Positions 1 to 9,391 of a stretch of 64,000 bases of DNA are shown here, one piece after another. The notes beneath the pieces are model-generated. The model did no database searches. It had not been told where the DNA came from and was given only the letters and a program-made list of their open reading frames with translations. Within the stretch, counting starts at the first letter, position 1. Each line of letters starts with the position of its first letter. Source of the stretch: Prochlorococcus sp. AG-347-J19 (GTDB lineage Bacteria > Cyanobacteriota > Cyanobacteriia > PCC-6307 > Cyanobiaceae); the NCBI GenBank assembly GCA_003279015.1, contig QCBV01000002.1, positions 143,155 to 207,154 of the forward strand. Direction: 5' to 3'. Both the position numbers and the translations under genes were made by a program.

Positions 1-594
1 GATATTCAGAAGGCTAGAGATCTTAAAGTTAAAGAGGCTGGTAACGATTTGATTTTAAAAGCGAAAATAGAATCCTCCTTTGATCAATTACTTATGGGGA
101 GTTTAAAAGCCAGACAATCAGGAAATGTGAGTTATGAGGCTGTGAGTGCTTCAAAAAAAGAAAAACAAATTAATCAATTTACCAATAATAATTTCCCACT
201 TCTATCAAAGATAAAAAATTTAAATAATAATTCTAAGAACTCAAGTCAGTATAGTCTTCCAAAAATAGCTCCCCCCTCATTTGATAACCTTTCAATAAAA
301 ATATCTTTTGGAATTTTATTTTTGATTTTATTATTTATCAGTCCAGATTCTAATAATAGACTTTTGCTTTCGATCTCAACCTTAATACTTACCTATTCTC
401 AAATTAAATCTGGGAAAAGATTTATAGGCTCTTTAGGATGGAGTGTTACCTTTCTTTCAATAGGATTAATATTTGGTGGATTACTTGAAACTAATTCTTT
501 CATTCAGGAAATTTCAAATAATTCTTTATCAATACAAAAAATTCAAAGTATTCCTGCCATGGTTATTTTATGGCTGGGCGTAATTTTCTTGTGA
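1..594 (+). CDS. CPP1-like (DUF3353) J-like membrane protein, 3' part
   Basis: Partial gene: the frame is open from base 1, so the true start lies before the window. The visible part begins with the end of a J-like helical domain (IQKAR, then IESSFDQLLMGSLKARQSG), a pattern of the CPP1-like/DUF3353 family (chaperone-like protein of protochlorophyllide oxidoreductase and its cyanobacterial relatives). A polar linker follows, then about four hydrophobic segments in the last 100 residues. In plants CPP1 stabilises POR at plastid membranes; the cyanobacterial role is less clear. It ends next to the convergent hslO. Family assignment rests on the J-like motif plus the C-terminal membrane helices. 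Confidence 0.7.
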   Translation, partial: DIQKARDLKVKEAGNDLILKAKIESSFDQLLMGSLKARQSGNVSYEAVSASKKEKQINQFTNNNFPLLSKIKNLNNNSKNSSQYSLPKIAPPSFDNLSIKISFGILFLILLFISPDSNNRLLLSISTLILTYSQIKSGKRFIGSLGWSVTFLSIGLIFGGLLETNSFIQEISNNSLSIQKIQSIPAMVILWLGVIFL

Positions 595-1497
595 TTAATT
601 TCCTATCATCGATTTAATTTCTTCATAATTTATAAGATATTTATTCTTACAAAATTCACAAACTAATTCTGCTTTACCATCTTTCTTTAGGATGTCTTCC
701 AACTCGCTCTTATCAAGCATTTTCATTGCATTTAAACTTCTTTCTTTTGAACACTTGCATTTAAAATTAACTTCTTGGGAACGAGCTTTTTCAGAAATTG
801 ATTTATCGTCAATATCGGGAAATATATTTCTAATTAAAGAAAGAAGATTATCTTTTGACTTAAATAGGTCTTCGCTGAAAGAATTAATTTCTTTACATCT
901 TTCTTCAAGTAGTGAGACAAGTAGAGGGTCAGTATCTTTTTTAGGTAGAACTTGAGCTAATAAGCCACCACTACAAATAACATTTTTATTTTTTATTTTT
1001 TCTCCAATAAATACAGCAGAGGGAGTTTGCTCTGAATGATATAAATATGAAGCTAAGTCTTCAGCAATATTTCCATTTACTAATTCAACAGTGCTTGTAA
1101 AGGGTTCTCCAAATCCACTATCTCTAATTACATTTAAATATCCTGTACCTAATGCTTTTGTAAAATCAAAAGAATATTTATTATTGTCTATTTTGACTAG
1201 GTCTAATTCTAAATTAGGATTCCCTACATAACCCCTAACTTTTCCGTCTCTACCTGCATCAACTAGTAATCCTTTTAAAGGTCCGTCAGATCTAACTCTT
1301 AAAGTAACTCTCCCATGCATTATCTTCATTGAGCTTGCTAAAAGCAGTGAAGCACTAAATGCTCTTCCTATGATAGAGGTGGTTAAATAAGAAAGACCGT
1401 GTCTTTTTTTTGCTTCTAAAGAAGATTCTGTTGTTAAGACTGCAACTAATCTTATTCCTCCATTTGCTGCAGTAGCACGAACTATCCTATCCTGCAT
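595..1497 (-). CDS. hslO: Hsp33 redox-regulated chaperone HslO
   Basis: 300 aa, the usual Hsp33 length. The N-terminal substrate-binding fold (starting [16 protein letters not shown]) is followed by the C-terminal redox switch with a CxC pair (KCKC) and a CxxC pair (CEFC) that bind zinc when reduced. On oxidation plus unfolding stress the zinc is lost and the protein becomes a holdase for unfolding cytosolic proteins. Its ATG lies inside the 3' end of the upstream ABC ATPase gene (11-base overlap), so the two are probably co-translated. It converges with the CPP1-like gene with no spacer. Confidence 0.95.
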   Translation of the reverse strand: MQDRIVRATAANGGIRLVAVLTTESSLEAKKRHGLSYLTTSIIGRAFSASLLLASSMKIMHGRVTLRVRSDGPLKGLLVDAGRDGKVRGYVGNPNLELDLVKIDNNKYSFDFTKALGTGYLNVIRDSGFGEPFTSTVELVNGNIAEDLASYLYHSEQTPSAVFIGEKIKNKNVICSGGLLAQVLPKKDTDPLLVSLLEERCKEINSFSEDLFKSKDNLLSLIRNIFPDIDDKSISEKARSQEVNFKCKCSKERSLNAMKMLDKSELEDILKKDGKAELVCEFCKNKYLINYEEIKSMIGN

Positions 1498-2134
1498 GAT
1501 TTTCTTTCATAAAATTTTTAATTTTCCCTTTTTCTAAGAATAATATCCTAGAAGAAATTTCCTCAAATAATGCCGGTTCATGAGTAACAATAATAATTGT
1601 ATTTTTATTTTTTAAATCAAGAATTAAATTCTTCACATCATTTCTCATTGAATAGTCTAATCCAGCAGTTGGTTCATCAAGTAAAAGAATTGAGGGGTTT
1701 CTAAGTAGTTGAACTGCAACAGCTAATCGCCTTTGTTGTCCGCCACTTAATTGTTCTGGTGGTTGGGTCAGATTAATTTTTTTCAAACCAACTTTTTTTA
1801 AAACTATTTCTATATTTTTTTCTTTTAAAGATTTATGGCCTATTTTTAATTCTTTCCCAATGGTTGTACCTATAAAGTATCTTTCAGGAAATTGGAATAC
1901 TACACCACAAAACCATCTTCTTTGTCTAGAAGATAAAATTTTATTCTTCCAAGTAATTTTTCCTTTTTGTGGACTTGTTAATCCGCTTATTATTTCGAGT
2001 AGTGTTGTTTTCCCAGAACCACTATTGCCGCAAATTAAAATGATTTCATTTTCATGCACTTTTAAATTTAAATTGTCTATTATTTTTCTTTCACCAGTTT
2101 GGGGTTGATAAGATATTTCTTTTAAATCAAGCAT
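1487..2134 (-). CDS. ABC transporter ATP-binding protein (CbiO/ECF-like)
   Basis: 215 aa, a single nucleotide-binding domain. Walker A is GNSGSGKTT, the signature is [12 protein letters not shown], Walker B is [12 protein letters not shown], and the switch histidine is in VTHEP. It resembles the cobalt/ECF-type ATPases of cyanobacteria and the plastid ABCI11/NAP14 group. No permease or binding protein lies nearby, so the partner and substrate cannot be told from this window. It overlaps the start of hslO by 11 bases and forms a two-gene unit with it. Confidence 0.8.
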   Translation of the reverse strand: MLDLKEISYQPQTGERKIIDNLNLKVHENEIILICGNSGSGKTTLLEIISGLTSPQKGKITWKNKILSSRQRRWFCGVVFQFPERYFIGTTIGKELKIGHKSLKEKNIEIVLKKVGLKKINLTQPPEQLSGGQQRRLAVAVQLLRNPSILLLDEPTAGLDYSMRNDVKNLILDLKNKNTIIIVTHEPALFEEISSRILFLEKGKIKNFMKENHAG

Positions 2135-2217
2135 TATTAATTAAGTTATAGGTACGAATTTTAATCTAGTAATTACTTACTTATAATAGTTGTAGATCTA
2201 AAAAGTTATTAGTCAAT

Positions 2218-2661
2218 ATGAATATTATTTTTAGGGAAGTTGATCCTTTTAATTGTTGGATATGGATTAGGTTTTCAGAATCACCAACTCAAGATGAAAA
2301 AAACTATTTAGATGGTGTTTTTGATAGTTGGTACGTTTTAGGAAGGTTAGGTGGATTTAATTCTGAAAATTTGCAAACTCATGAAGAGGGTTCTGATTTA
2401 AGTTGGATGTCCTATGACAATGACCAAAAAAACGCATCTCTTCCTGCCTTAATGCATAATTTAGGAATTATGGAATATCAAAACCTGTGGGGAAGATGTT
2501 GGGTTGATTTTGGAACTTCAGACTCTATTTCAATAGATATATTAATTAATTCTTTGAATGAGATATCAAATAATTATGTAAAAATTGATGAGTTAATTAT
2601 TGGGGGTGAAAATAATGATTGGGCAATTGAAGAACATGAAGATTTAGTTTTCAAAGATTAA
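2218..2661 (+). CDS. DUF3531 family protein
   Basis: 147 aa. The opening FREVDPFNCWIWIRF and the following DSWYVLGRLGGFN block are the hallmark of DUF3531, a family of cyanobacteria and plastid-bearing plants with no assigned activity. There is no signal peptide or membrane segment, so it is probably soluble. It is followed after 8 bases by rsmE and then a DUF92 gene, in what looks like a three-gene operon. Confidence 0.85.
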   Translation: MNIIFREVDPFNCWIWIRFSESPTQDEKNYLDGVFDSWYVLGRLGGFNSENLQTHEEGSDLSWMSYDNDQKNASLPALMHNLGIMEYQNLWGRCWVDFGTSDSISIDILINSLNEISNNYVKIDELIIGGENNDWAIEEHEDLVFKD

Positions 2662-2669
2662 GTTTTTAG

Positions 2670-3443
2670 ATGGAAGACTTAACAAGATTAATTATTTCTC
2701 ATGAAAGAATTGAAAATATTAGGAACAATAATTTAAAACTTTCTAAAGAAGAGGCTCATTATATAAACAAAGTAATGAGGATAAAAAATGGTAAAAAAAT
2801 ATTTATAGCTAACGGAGAGGGTTCATTATGGAAAGCTATAAAAGTTAAAAATGATTGTTTAGAAATAATTCAATTAAAAAAACCTTACTTATTTCAAAAA
2901 CGAGCAATTAACTTATTAGGCATAGCTGTTGTTATACCAAAAAGTGGTTTTGAAGATATTTTAAAAATGTGTACAGAAATAGGAATTGATTTTATACAGC
3001 CATTATTTTCAGAAAGACAGGTAAACAAAAATTTAAATTTTTCTAGAAAACTTTTGAGATGGAATTCAATTATCAAAGAAGCAGTTGAGCAAAGTGAGAG
3101 ATTATGGAAACCATCAATTTTAAATGGTATTGATATTATTGAATGGCTAAAATGTAGAAATAATCAAGAAAGAGTTTCAATTTCTATAACAAGAGAAGAA
3201 ACATCATATGACTTAAATCAATGGTTAAGAAAACAACAAGAATTTGTAAATAATAAAGGAGGTATTTTTTGGAATGTAATTGGCCCTGAAGGAGGTTGGT
3301 CCTCTAAAGAAATTGATTTTTTTAAAAAAAATAATATTACCTTTGTTAAACTTTCCGAGACTATCTTAAGAACTTCAACGGCTAGTATTAACGCATCATC
3401 AATCCTAAATCAGTGGAGAATTGATTTGAAATTAAGGAATTAG
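2670..3443 (+). CDS. rsmE: 16S rRNA m3U1498 methyltransferase RsmE
   Basis: 257 aa, a SPOUT-class methyltransferase that methylates N3 of U1498 in 16S rRNA using SAM. The N-terminal RNA-binding PUA-like domain (HYINKVMRIKNG) precedes the C-terminal knotted fold with the cofactor loop GPEGGWSSKEIDFF and the terminal LSETILRTSTAS motif, close to the family's LG-x-RILRTETA. It is the second gene of a tight three-gene run; the DUF92 gene starts 5 bases after its stop. Confidence 0.93.
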   Translation: MEDLTRLIISHERIENIRNNNLKLSKEEAHYINKVMRIKNGKKIFIANGEGSLWKAIKVKNDCLEIIQLKKPYLFQKRAINLLGIAVVIPKSGFEDILKMCTEIGIDFIQPLFSERQVNKNLNFSRKLLRWNSIIKEAVEQSERLWKPSILNGIDIIEWLKCRNNQERVSISITREETSYDLNQWLRKQQEFVNNKGGIFWNVIGPEGGWSSKEIDFFKKNNITFVKLSETILRTSTASINASSILNQWRIDLKLRN

Positions 3444-3448
3444 ATAAA

Positions 3449-4192
3449 ATGGATTTAATTAGAAATCATTTTTTTATAGGTTTTTGCATTAATTTTATTT
3501 TGATTTATATATTTTGCAAGATTCCTTTGATGACAAAAAGTGGTTGGATAAGTGCAGGTATTTTAGGCACAATTTTGTGGGGATGTTTGTCATGGCAGGG
3601 ATGGATGTCAGTTGTAATTTATTTATTATTTGGATCTCTCGTTACCAAAATAGGTTTTAAATTTAAAAAAGAAAAGGGAATAGCTGAAAAAAGAGGTGGG
3701 ATAAGAGGTCCTGAGAATGTATGGGGCTCAGCAGCTACAGGATTATTTCTTGCGATTATGACAAAATTTAATGCTGCCAACGTAGTGATATTTAAAGTGG
3801 GTTTTGCTGCAAGTTTCGCCGCAAAGTTGGCGGATACTTTTGGTAGCGAAATTGGAAAGAGATTTGGAAGGGACACATATTTAATTACTTCACTTAAAAA
3901 GGTTGAGAGAGGAACTGAAGGAGGAATAAGTATAGAAGGAACATTAGCTAGTATTTTGGGATCAATATTTATGGCTTTTATAATGCTTCGTCTATCAATT
4001 ATCTCTACAAAATATCATTTTATAGTCGTAATAGTTTCTGGATTCTTGGCAACACTTTCTGAAAGTATTATTGGTGCTAAATTTCAAAACAAATATAAAT
4101 TAAGTAATGAATTCGTAAATGCTATTCAGACAAGTATTGCTTCGGTTTTTGCTATCTTTGCTCTTGTTTTATATTCATATTTTTTAAATTAA
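3449..4192 (+). CDS. DUF92/TIGR00297 membrane protein, VTE6-like prenyl-phosphate kinase candidate
   Basis: 247 aa polytopic membrane protein with about six hydrophobic segments. Conserved loops such as EKRGGIRGPENVWGSAATG and LADTFGSEIGKRFG are typical of DUF92. In plants and Synechocystis this family includes VTE6, the phytyl-phosphate kinase that recycles chlorophyll-derived phytol into phytyl diphosphate for tocopherol and chlorophyll synthesis. That activity is inferred for this copy. It is the last gene of the DUF3531-rsmE run. Confidence 0.8.
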   Translation: MDLIRNHFFIGFCINFILIYIFCKIPLMTKSGWISAGILGTILWGCLSWQGWMSVVIYLLFGSLVTKIGFKFKKEKGIAEKRGGIRGPENVWGSAATGLFLAIMTKFNAANVVIFKVGFAASFAAKLADTFGSEIGKRFGRDTYLITSLKKVERGTEGGISIEGTLASILGSIFMAFIMLRLSIISTKYHFIVVIVSGFLATLSESIIGAKFQNKYKLSNEFVNAIQTSIASVFAIFALVLYSYFLN

Positions 4193-4208
4193 AAATATTT
4201 GGAAAGAA

Positions 4209-4853
4209 CTAGGATTCCTTCCATTTAGTAAGAATCTCCCAGCTCTTCAGTCTTTGGAAAAGCCAGAAATGACCTTCGGAATTTAGATGAATTCCATCAT
4301 GTGTAATCCAATTTTTACTCCTTTTATCAGAGTACATTTCTCTAAAAGTAGGAAGAAATGGGACATTCTGATTGAGGCATACTTCCTCCATTCTCCTTTC
4401 ATAAGAATTACAAAAATCATTTGAGTACCAGAGACATCCTGCGAACGGCATTTTGCTTTCGTCAACTGGTGTCAGGCCAATAACAAAAACATTTGTTTGA
4501 GAGTGCATTTCATTAATTAGTCTCTCTAATCCATATTCAAATCCATCTATATCTAATTGATGTCTTCCGTTTTTCTGACCAATTGCTGCGGTGTCGTTAA
4601 GGCCAACATTTAGCAGGATTGCTTTAGGTTTATTCCTTCTAGTTTCTCCTCTAGATGACCATTCTTTTTCCCATCTAGATGAAACTTTTTCTATCCCATC
4701 TCCTCTAACGCCAAGCTGATAAATAACTGGCCCATTTTGGTTATTGCACCAATCTTTTCTAAGCCTCTCACACCATCCACCACCTTCATTATCTCCCCAT
4801 CCATAAACTGAGCTATCTCCAATAACAATTAACTGTTTTGGTAAACTAATCAC
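4209..4853 (-). CDS. GDSL/SGNH-family hydrolase
   Basis: 214 aa, GTG start. Block I is VIGDSSVYGWG with the nucleophile serine, a GxND-type block III is present (VGLND), and block V is HDGIHLN with the Asp/His pair. So the Ser-Asp-His hydrolase residues are intact and it should act as an esterase or acyl hydrolase. There is no signal peptide, so it is cytosolic. It starts 49 bases after phnE on the same strand and may be the last gene of the aspC-phnDCE transcript. Substrate unknown. Confidence 0.8.
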   Translation of the reverse strand: MISLPKQLIVIGDSSVYGWGDNEGGGWCERLRKDWCNNQNGPVIYQLGVRGDGIEKVSSRWEKEWSSRGETRRNKPKAILLNVGLNDTAAIGQKNGRHQLDIDGFEYGLERLINEMHSQTNVFVIGLTPVDESKMPFAGCLWYSNDFCNSYERRMEEVCLNQNVPFLPTFREMYSDKRSKNWITHDGIHLNSEGHFWLFQRLKSWEILTKWKES

Positions 4854-4902
4854 TATAACCGGAAAAAAATACTACTTCGATTTAACTAATTATTCTTACA
4901 AA

Positions 4903-6405
4903 TCAAGTTAAACTATTCTTAATTTTACCATTTATTAATTCGCCAACTATTGCGATGGAGCTATAAGCTATCAAAACTATGCTAACTTCTTTCCAAGCGA
5001 ATGAACTTAGTGATTCTTGCAATTGCCAACCTAGACCAATACTCCCAATGACTCCAACAATTGCAGTTTCTCTAATAATGATGTCAGATCTATAAGCGCA
5101 ATATGCTAAGTAACTTTTGGCTTGTTGAGAAAATAAACCTAAAAGCCAACTAGTTTTTTTTGAGATTCCTAGGGATTTCATTGCAATATAATTTCTCTTG
5201 TCTTGGCTATCTAGATTTGTAAAAAGTAATTTACTTGTAATGCCAGCGTTGTGAAGACCTAATGTTAATGCTGCTAAAGATAAAGAAGGATTATTAAAAG
5301 TTAATAGAATTAGAAGTACTATAGGTGTAGGTATTAAACGTAATAAAAATGCAAAAATTTTTATAAAAATTTTAGAAGTATTGTTGTTAAAAATTCCTAT
5401 GACTATTGGAGGTAAACTAATTGCGATTCCAGTTGATAAAAGACTTAAAATTATTGTTTCGAATATAAGTTTTAAGAAATCAAATAATCCTAAATCTGAG
5501 CTTGATTTAAAAAGAGAACTAACAGAATTAAAATTTTCAAAATTATTATGAAAAATAAAATAAAGAAAATATGAAAAAGAAAATAAAATTGTTATAAAAA
5601 AAACTGCAAGAAAAATAATATCTATGATTTTATTTGTATTATTAAATTTTATTTTTTTGAATATTAATCCAGACAGAATTATCAAAATTGCTAAGGACCA
5701 TAAATAAGTCCACAACTCTCTAAAGTTTAAAGTTTGGAAAGATAAAAAAATACTAGTACCTATTCCTCCAATCCCAAAAAGTCCCAAAATAACTGTACTT
5801 CTTATTGAACACTCTAATCGATATAAACCAAAGTTTTTAAATGTATTTATTATTGGATTCCATATTAAAGTTAATAAAGAAGAAAATTTAGGTGCATTTA
5901 TTTGATTAATAGATTCAAAACTTTTGTAGTCAATATTTTCTAATTGTTCAGCAAAGACTTTTGAATTTACAGCAATATAAGGAATACATATAGCTATTAT
6001 TCCTATTGAAAAATTTATTCCATATATTTGCATTAATAGTATTCCCCAAATTACTTCATGAATAGATCTAATTATTGTTAGGAGAAACCTTATAATGCTG
6101 TAGAAAAAATTTGGAATATTAAAAAATTTATAAAAAATATTTGAGGATAATATTCCAAAAATTGCCCCAAAAATAATACTTACTAACCAACTAAAAAAAC
6201 CAACTAAGATAGTTTCATTTAATCTATTAATTACGCTAATAATAATTTCATTATCGATCTTGGGATTAAATGCAGAAATTAAGAATTCTTGGAATAATTT
6301 AAATCCTCCAAAATGAATATTGGATATTAATTGATACCCTATAGGTATGCAAACCAAAATTGGAAGAAAAGATAATGAGGTATAGTTTAATTTTAATTTA
6401 TTCAA
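4903..6405 (-). CDS. phnE: Phosphonate/phosphite ABC transporter permease PhnE, two fused permease domains
   Basis: 500 aa, about twice the length of a standard PhnE (260-280 aa). Two successive binding-protein-dependent permease domains are visible: the first has its coupling loop around residues 160-190 and the second ends with a loop carrying AMKSLGISKKTSWLLGL. Together they should form the whole transmembrane pathway, needing no second permease. It starts 4 bases after phnC. Role: moving a phosphonate or phosphite ion across the inner membrane, powered by PhnC. Confidence 0.88.
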   Translation of the reverse strand: MNKLKLNYTSLSFLPILVCIPIGYQLISNIHFGGFKLFQEFLISAFNPKIDNEIIISVINRLNETILVGFFSWLVSIIFGAIFGILSSNIFYKFFNIPNFFYSIIRFLLTIIRSIHEVIWGILLMQIYGINFSIGIIAICIPYIAVNSKVFAEQLENIDYKSFESINQINAPKFSSLLTLIWNPIINTFKNFGLYRLECSIRSTVILGLFGIGGIGTSIFLSFQTLNFRELWTYLWSLAILIILSGLIFKKIKFNNTNKIIDIIFLAVFFITILFSFSYFLYFIFHNNFENFNSVSSLFKSSSDLGLFDFLKLIFETIILSLLSTGIAISLPPIVIGIFNNNTSKIFIKIFAFLLRLIPTPIVLLILLTFNNPSLSLAALTLGLHNAGITSKLLFTNLDSQDKRNYIAMKSLGISKKTSWLLGLFSQQAKSYLAYCAYRSDIIIRETAIVGVIGSIGLGWQLQESLSSFAWKEVSIVLIAYSSIAIVGELINGKIKNSLT

Positions 6406-6409
6406 CTAA

Positions 6410-7150
6410 TTAATATATTTTGTCTAAATGAAGCTTCTTTAAGTTATTTCTTCTAATATTGAAAATAATTTTACCATCCCTTATTCCAAGAACTTTATCG
6501 AAATCGTTCAGCAAATCTAATCTATGCAATGCAACTAATATTGTCTTTGGGGATTTTTTTGTATTATTTTTATCTACATTTTCTAGTAGCAGGTTTTTAA
6601 TTATTGTTATCAATTTAGGATCTAAATTATTAAAAGGCTCATCTGCAAGTAGTATATCTGCGCCTTGAATTAATGACCTAGCTATAGCCACCCTTTGTTT
6701 TTGCCCCCCAGATAGTTTTCTGATATTTTTGTCGTAAGTAGAGTTATGAAGTCTACATAATTGCATATATTTGTGCGCCTTCTTAAAAGAACTTATATTT
6801 AGCAAATTTTTCAAAGCGAAATAAAAATTGTTTTCGGCTAGTAGTCCACAATTAACATTTTGTTCGGCCGAGAGATCTTCTATTAATCTTAAATCTTGCC
6901 AAATAGTTGTTATCTTTCGTTTCTTCTTTCTATCTAGTTCATCGAAACTTTTATTGAATAATTTAACCTCACCATGAGTCGGCTTGATAGTGCCATTAAG
7001 AACTGATATAAGAGTAGTTTTTCCTGAACCGCTTTTACCTAAAAGTGCAATCTTCTCCCCTGAATTTATTTTTAAATTTACTTTATTTAGAATCAGATTA
7101 TTTTTGTATTTATAAGATATATTTTTTAATTCTAAGAGAGTATTATTCAT
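6410..7150 (-). CDS. phnC: Phosphonate/phosphite ABC transporter ATPase PhnC
   Basis: 246 aa ATPase with Walker A GKSGSGKTT, a Q-loop (IWQDLRLI), signature LSGGQKQRVAIA and Walker B DILLADEP. In this context it is the ATPase of the PhnDCE importer. Its ATG overlaps the phnD stop in an ATGA tetramer, and phnE follows after 4 bases, so the three are translated as a unit. Confidence 0.92.
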   Translation of the reverse strand: MNNTLLELKNISYKYKNNLILNKVNLKINSGEKIALLGKSGSGKTTLISVLNGTIKPTHGEVKLFNKSFDELDRKKKRKITTIWQDLRLIEDLSAEQNVNCGLLAENNFYFALKNLLNISSFKKAHKYMQLCRLHNSTYDKNIRKLSGGQKQRVAIARSLIQGADILLADEPFNNLDPKLITIIKNLLLENVDKNNTKKSPKTILVALHRLDLLNDFDKVLGIRDGKIIFNIRRNNLKKLHLDKIY

Positions 7151-8040
7151 CTAATTTTATTTAATTTCCTCCCGATGTTCTCTATATTTTTATACTGTTG
7201 TGATTCTGCATTTATAAATCTTTTTGCATTGAACATATTTAATATCTTTTTATGTGATTTTTGATTTATATCTAAATCTAGAATTACTGATTTAAGTTCT
7301 TTTGTAAACCCCTCCCCGAATCTATTATCAAGATCCCCTTGAGCTACCCAATGATAGTCAGCATATTCTGGGGTTATCCAGAATAATTCTAAATTACTTG
7401 TTCTTTTGGGATTATTTTTAAGATTGTTTTCCCAAACTTGTTTATTTAAAACTCCAGCATCAAATGCTCCACTATTAACTAAAGCTATTGTGGCATCATG
7501 ACTCCCACTAAAACCTGCTTTTTTCCCTTTAAAGTGTTTAATTTTTACCCCTGCTCGATTCAAAAAATATTCTGGCATTAATCTTCCAGAAGTTGAGTTT
7601 TCAGAGCCAAAAGTAAATCTTAAATTCTTAAGTTTTTTAAGTCCTTTAATATTTGAAATTGAGTTAAGTCCTAAATTTTTGTTTACTATAAAAACACTTT
7701 TAAATTCTTTATCGATATCTCTTTGAGCTATGACAATTGAATTAGGAGTTTGTAATCTTGCTTGAACTCCTGATAAACCGCCAAACCAAACTAAATCTAA
7801 ATCTTTAGTTCTAAATCCAGTTACTGCTGCAACATAATTTATAACAGGAATATATTTAACTTCTACATCAAGTTGTTTGGATAATTCTTTTGAAAATAAA
7901 TTAAATCTTTTGTCCAAAACATCTTGGTTTTGATCAGGTATTGCTCCAACTTTTAAAACTTTGGGATTTGAAAATACAGGTGATGAAAAAATAGAAAATA
8001 ATAGAGATGAACTTATTACGAAATTCTTTAGATTAAACAT
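7147..8040 (-). CDS. phnD: Periplasmic phosphonate/phosphite-binding protein PhnD
   Basis: 297 aa with an N-terminal signal peptide (hydrophobic core about residues 8-22, cut near VFS-NP). The mature protein has the PhnD fold: VGAIPDQNQDVL at the start, the ligand loop GSENSTSGRLMPEYFL, and DLVWFGGLSGVQA. Prochlorococcus PhnD1 proteins have been shown to bind phosphite tightly, so phosphite is as likely a ligand as methylphosphonate. No ptxD or C-P lyase gene is visible here. It starts only 10 bases after aspC. Confidence 0.92.
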   Translation of the reverse strand: MFNLKNFVISSSLLFSIFSSPVFSNPKVLKVGAIPDQNQDVLDKRFNLFSKELSKQLDVEVKYIPVINYVAAVTGFRTKDLDLVWFGGLSGVQARLQTPNSIVIAQRDIDKEFKSVFIVNKNLGLNSISNIKGLKKLKNLRFTFGSENSTSGRLMPEYFLNRAGVKIKHFKGKKAGFSGSHDATIALVNSGAFDAGVLNKQVWENNLKNNPKRTSNLELFWITPEYADYHWVAQGDLDNRFGEGFTKELKSVILDLDINQKSHKKILNMFNAKRFINAESQQYKNIENIGRKLNKIR

Positions 8041-8050
8041 TATCTAAAAT

Positions 8051-9229
8051 TTAGTAATTATCGGATATGGCTTTTTCAAGCCTTTCTAGTCCATCCTTTA
8101 TTTTAATCTCTGAAGCTGCACAAGATATCCTGATGCATTGATCATCCCCAAAAGCTTTTCCGGGTACAACAACTAATCCGTAATCTTGAAGAGCTTTATT
8201 GCAGAAATCAATAGAAGTAATTGAGGAGTTAGGTAATCTTGGAAATGCGTAAAATGCTCCATTAGGTTCTTCAATATAAATCCCATTTATATTTTTAAGG
8301 CCCTCATAGAGAAGACTTCTTCTTTGATCGTAATGGATATTTATCATTGAGAAAAACTCATTATTAATTTTTAAAGCCTCTAAAGCACCTTTTTGAACAA
8401 AAGAACAAACATTACTTGTACTTTGACTTTGTAATGCTGAGGATGCCTTGATTACATCTTTCGGACCTACTAAATAACCTATCCTCCAGCCAGTCATAGC
8501 CCATCCTTTCGCAAAACCATTTATTATAAAAATCCTATCTTTTAAGTCATTTGCAAGTGAAGATAAACTATGGTGTTTAAATTCTTTTTTAAGGATTAGT
8601 TCGTAAATCTCATCAGAAAGAATATTGATATTTGGATTTTCTCTGGCTATATCGGCAATTTGCAATAATTCCTCCTTTGACATAACTCTTCCAGTAGGGT
8701 TATTGGGAGAATTGATAATTATAAATTTAGTTTTTGATGAGATTTTAGACTTCAAATCTTCTATATTTATTTTAAATCCATCTTCAGCAGAAGAATTTGT
8801 AAATATTGGCTTTCCACCCGCCAACCTAACCATCTGGGGATAACTTAACCAGTATGGAGATGGGATAATGACTTCATCTCCAGCATTTAAAAAAACTTGA
8901 AAAAGATTATATATTGCTTGTTTGGCACCATTTGTGACCATTACATTTTCAAATTCAATATTTAAATCGTTTTGAATTTGAAGTTTATTTGCAATTGCTT
9001 TTCGGAGATCTAAATTCCCCGCTGCGGGCCCGTACTTTGTAAACCCATCAAATATAGCTTTACTTGTAGCCTCTATTACTTCTTTTGGGGCATCAAAATC
9101 AGGTTCTCCTGCACTTAAATTGCAAATATCTACTCCTTCTGCAGATAATTGATTTGCTTTAGCACTTATCTGCAATGTAAGCGAAGGCTCAATTGAAAGT
9201 GCCCGATCAGATAAATTTACTTGACTCAT
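8051..9229 (-). CDS. aspC: Aspartate aminotransferase, class I PLP enzyme
   Basis: 392 aa from the ATG at 9229. A TTG six codons upstream is possible, but the N-terminus MSQVNLSDRAL fits the family better. Landmarks are SAGEPDFDAP, NSPNNPTGRV, the PLP lysine region NGFAKGWAMTGWRIGYL, and the substrate arginine near CIRISCA. It transfers an amino group between aspartate or prephenate-type acceptors and 2-oxoglutarate. Its stop is 10 bases before phnD, so the phn genes may be read from the aspC promoter. Confidence 0.93.
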   Translation of the reverse strand: MSQVNLSDRALSIEPSLTLQISAKANQLSAEGVDICNLSAGEPDFDAPKEVIEATSKAIFDGFTKYGPAAGNLDLRKAIANKLQIQNDLNIEFENVMVTNGAKQAIYNLFQVFLNAGDEVIIPSPYWLSYPQMVRLAGGKPIFTNSSAEDGFKINIEDLKSKISSKTKFIIINSPNNPTGRVMSKEELLQIADIARENPNINILSDEIYELILKKEFKHHSLSSLANDLKDRIFIINGFAKGWAMTGWRIGYLVGPKDVIKASSALQSQSTSNVCSFVQKGALEALKINNEFFSMINIHYDQRRSLLYEGLKNINGIYIEEPNGAFYAFPRLPNSSITSIDFCNKALQDYGLVVVPGKAFGDDQCIRISCAASEIKIKDGLERLEKAISDNY

Positions 9230-9391
9230 TGACTTATGACTTTTCAAATATGACTTTTAAGAATGACAAATGCATAAATTAAGAATAAATAAAACTATCA
9301 CACAATGGTTTAATTTAGTTCATTTTCTTAATCTATTTTATTTTCATGTTTTGAGTTCTTAAGATAAAACATATTTAAAGTTTTATTTTCG

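Noticed and set aside
4750..4770. CTCTCACACC resembling the Yfr1 core
   Set aside because: It is in the coding sequence of the GDSL hydrolase and lacks the Yfr1 hairpins and terminator.
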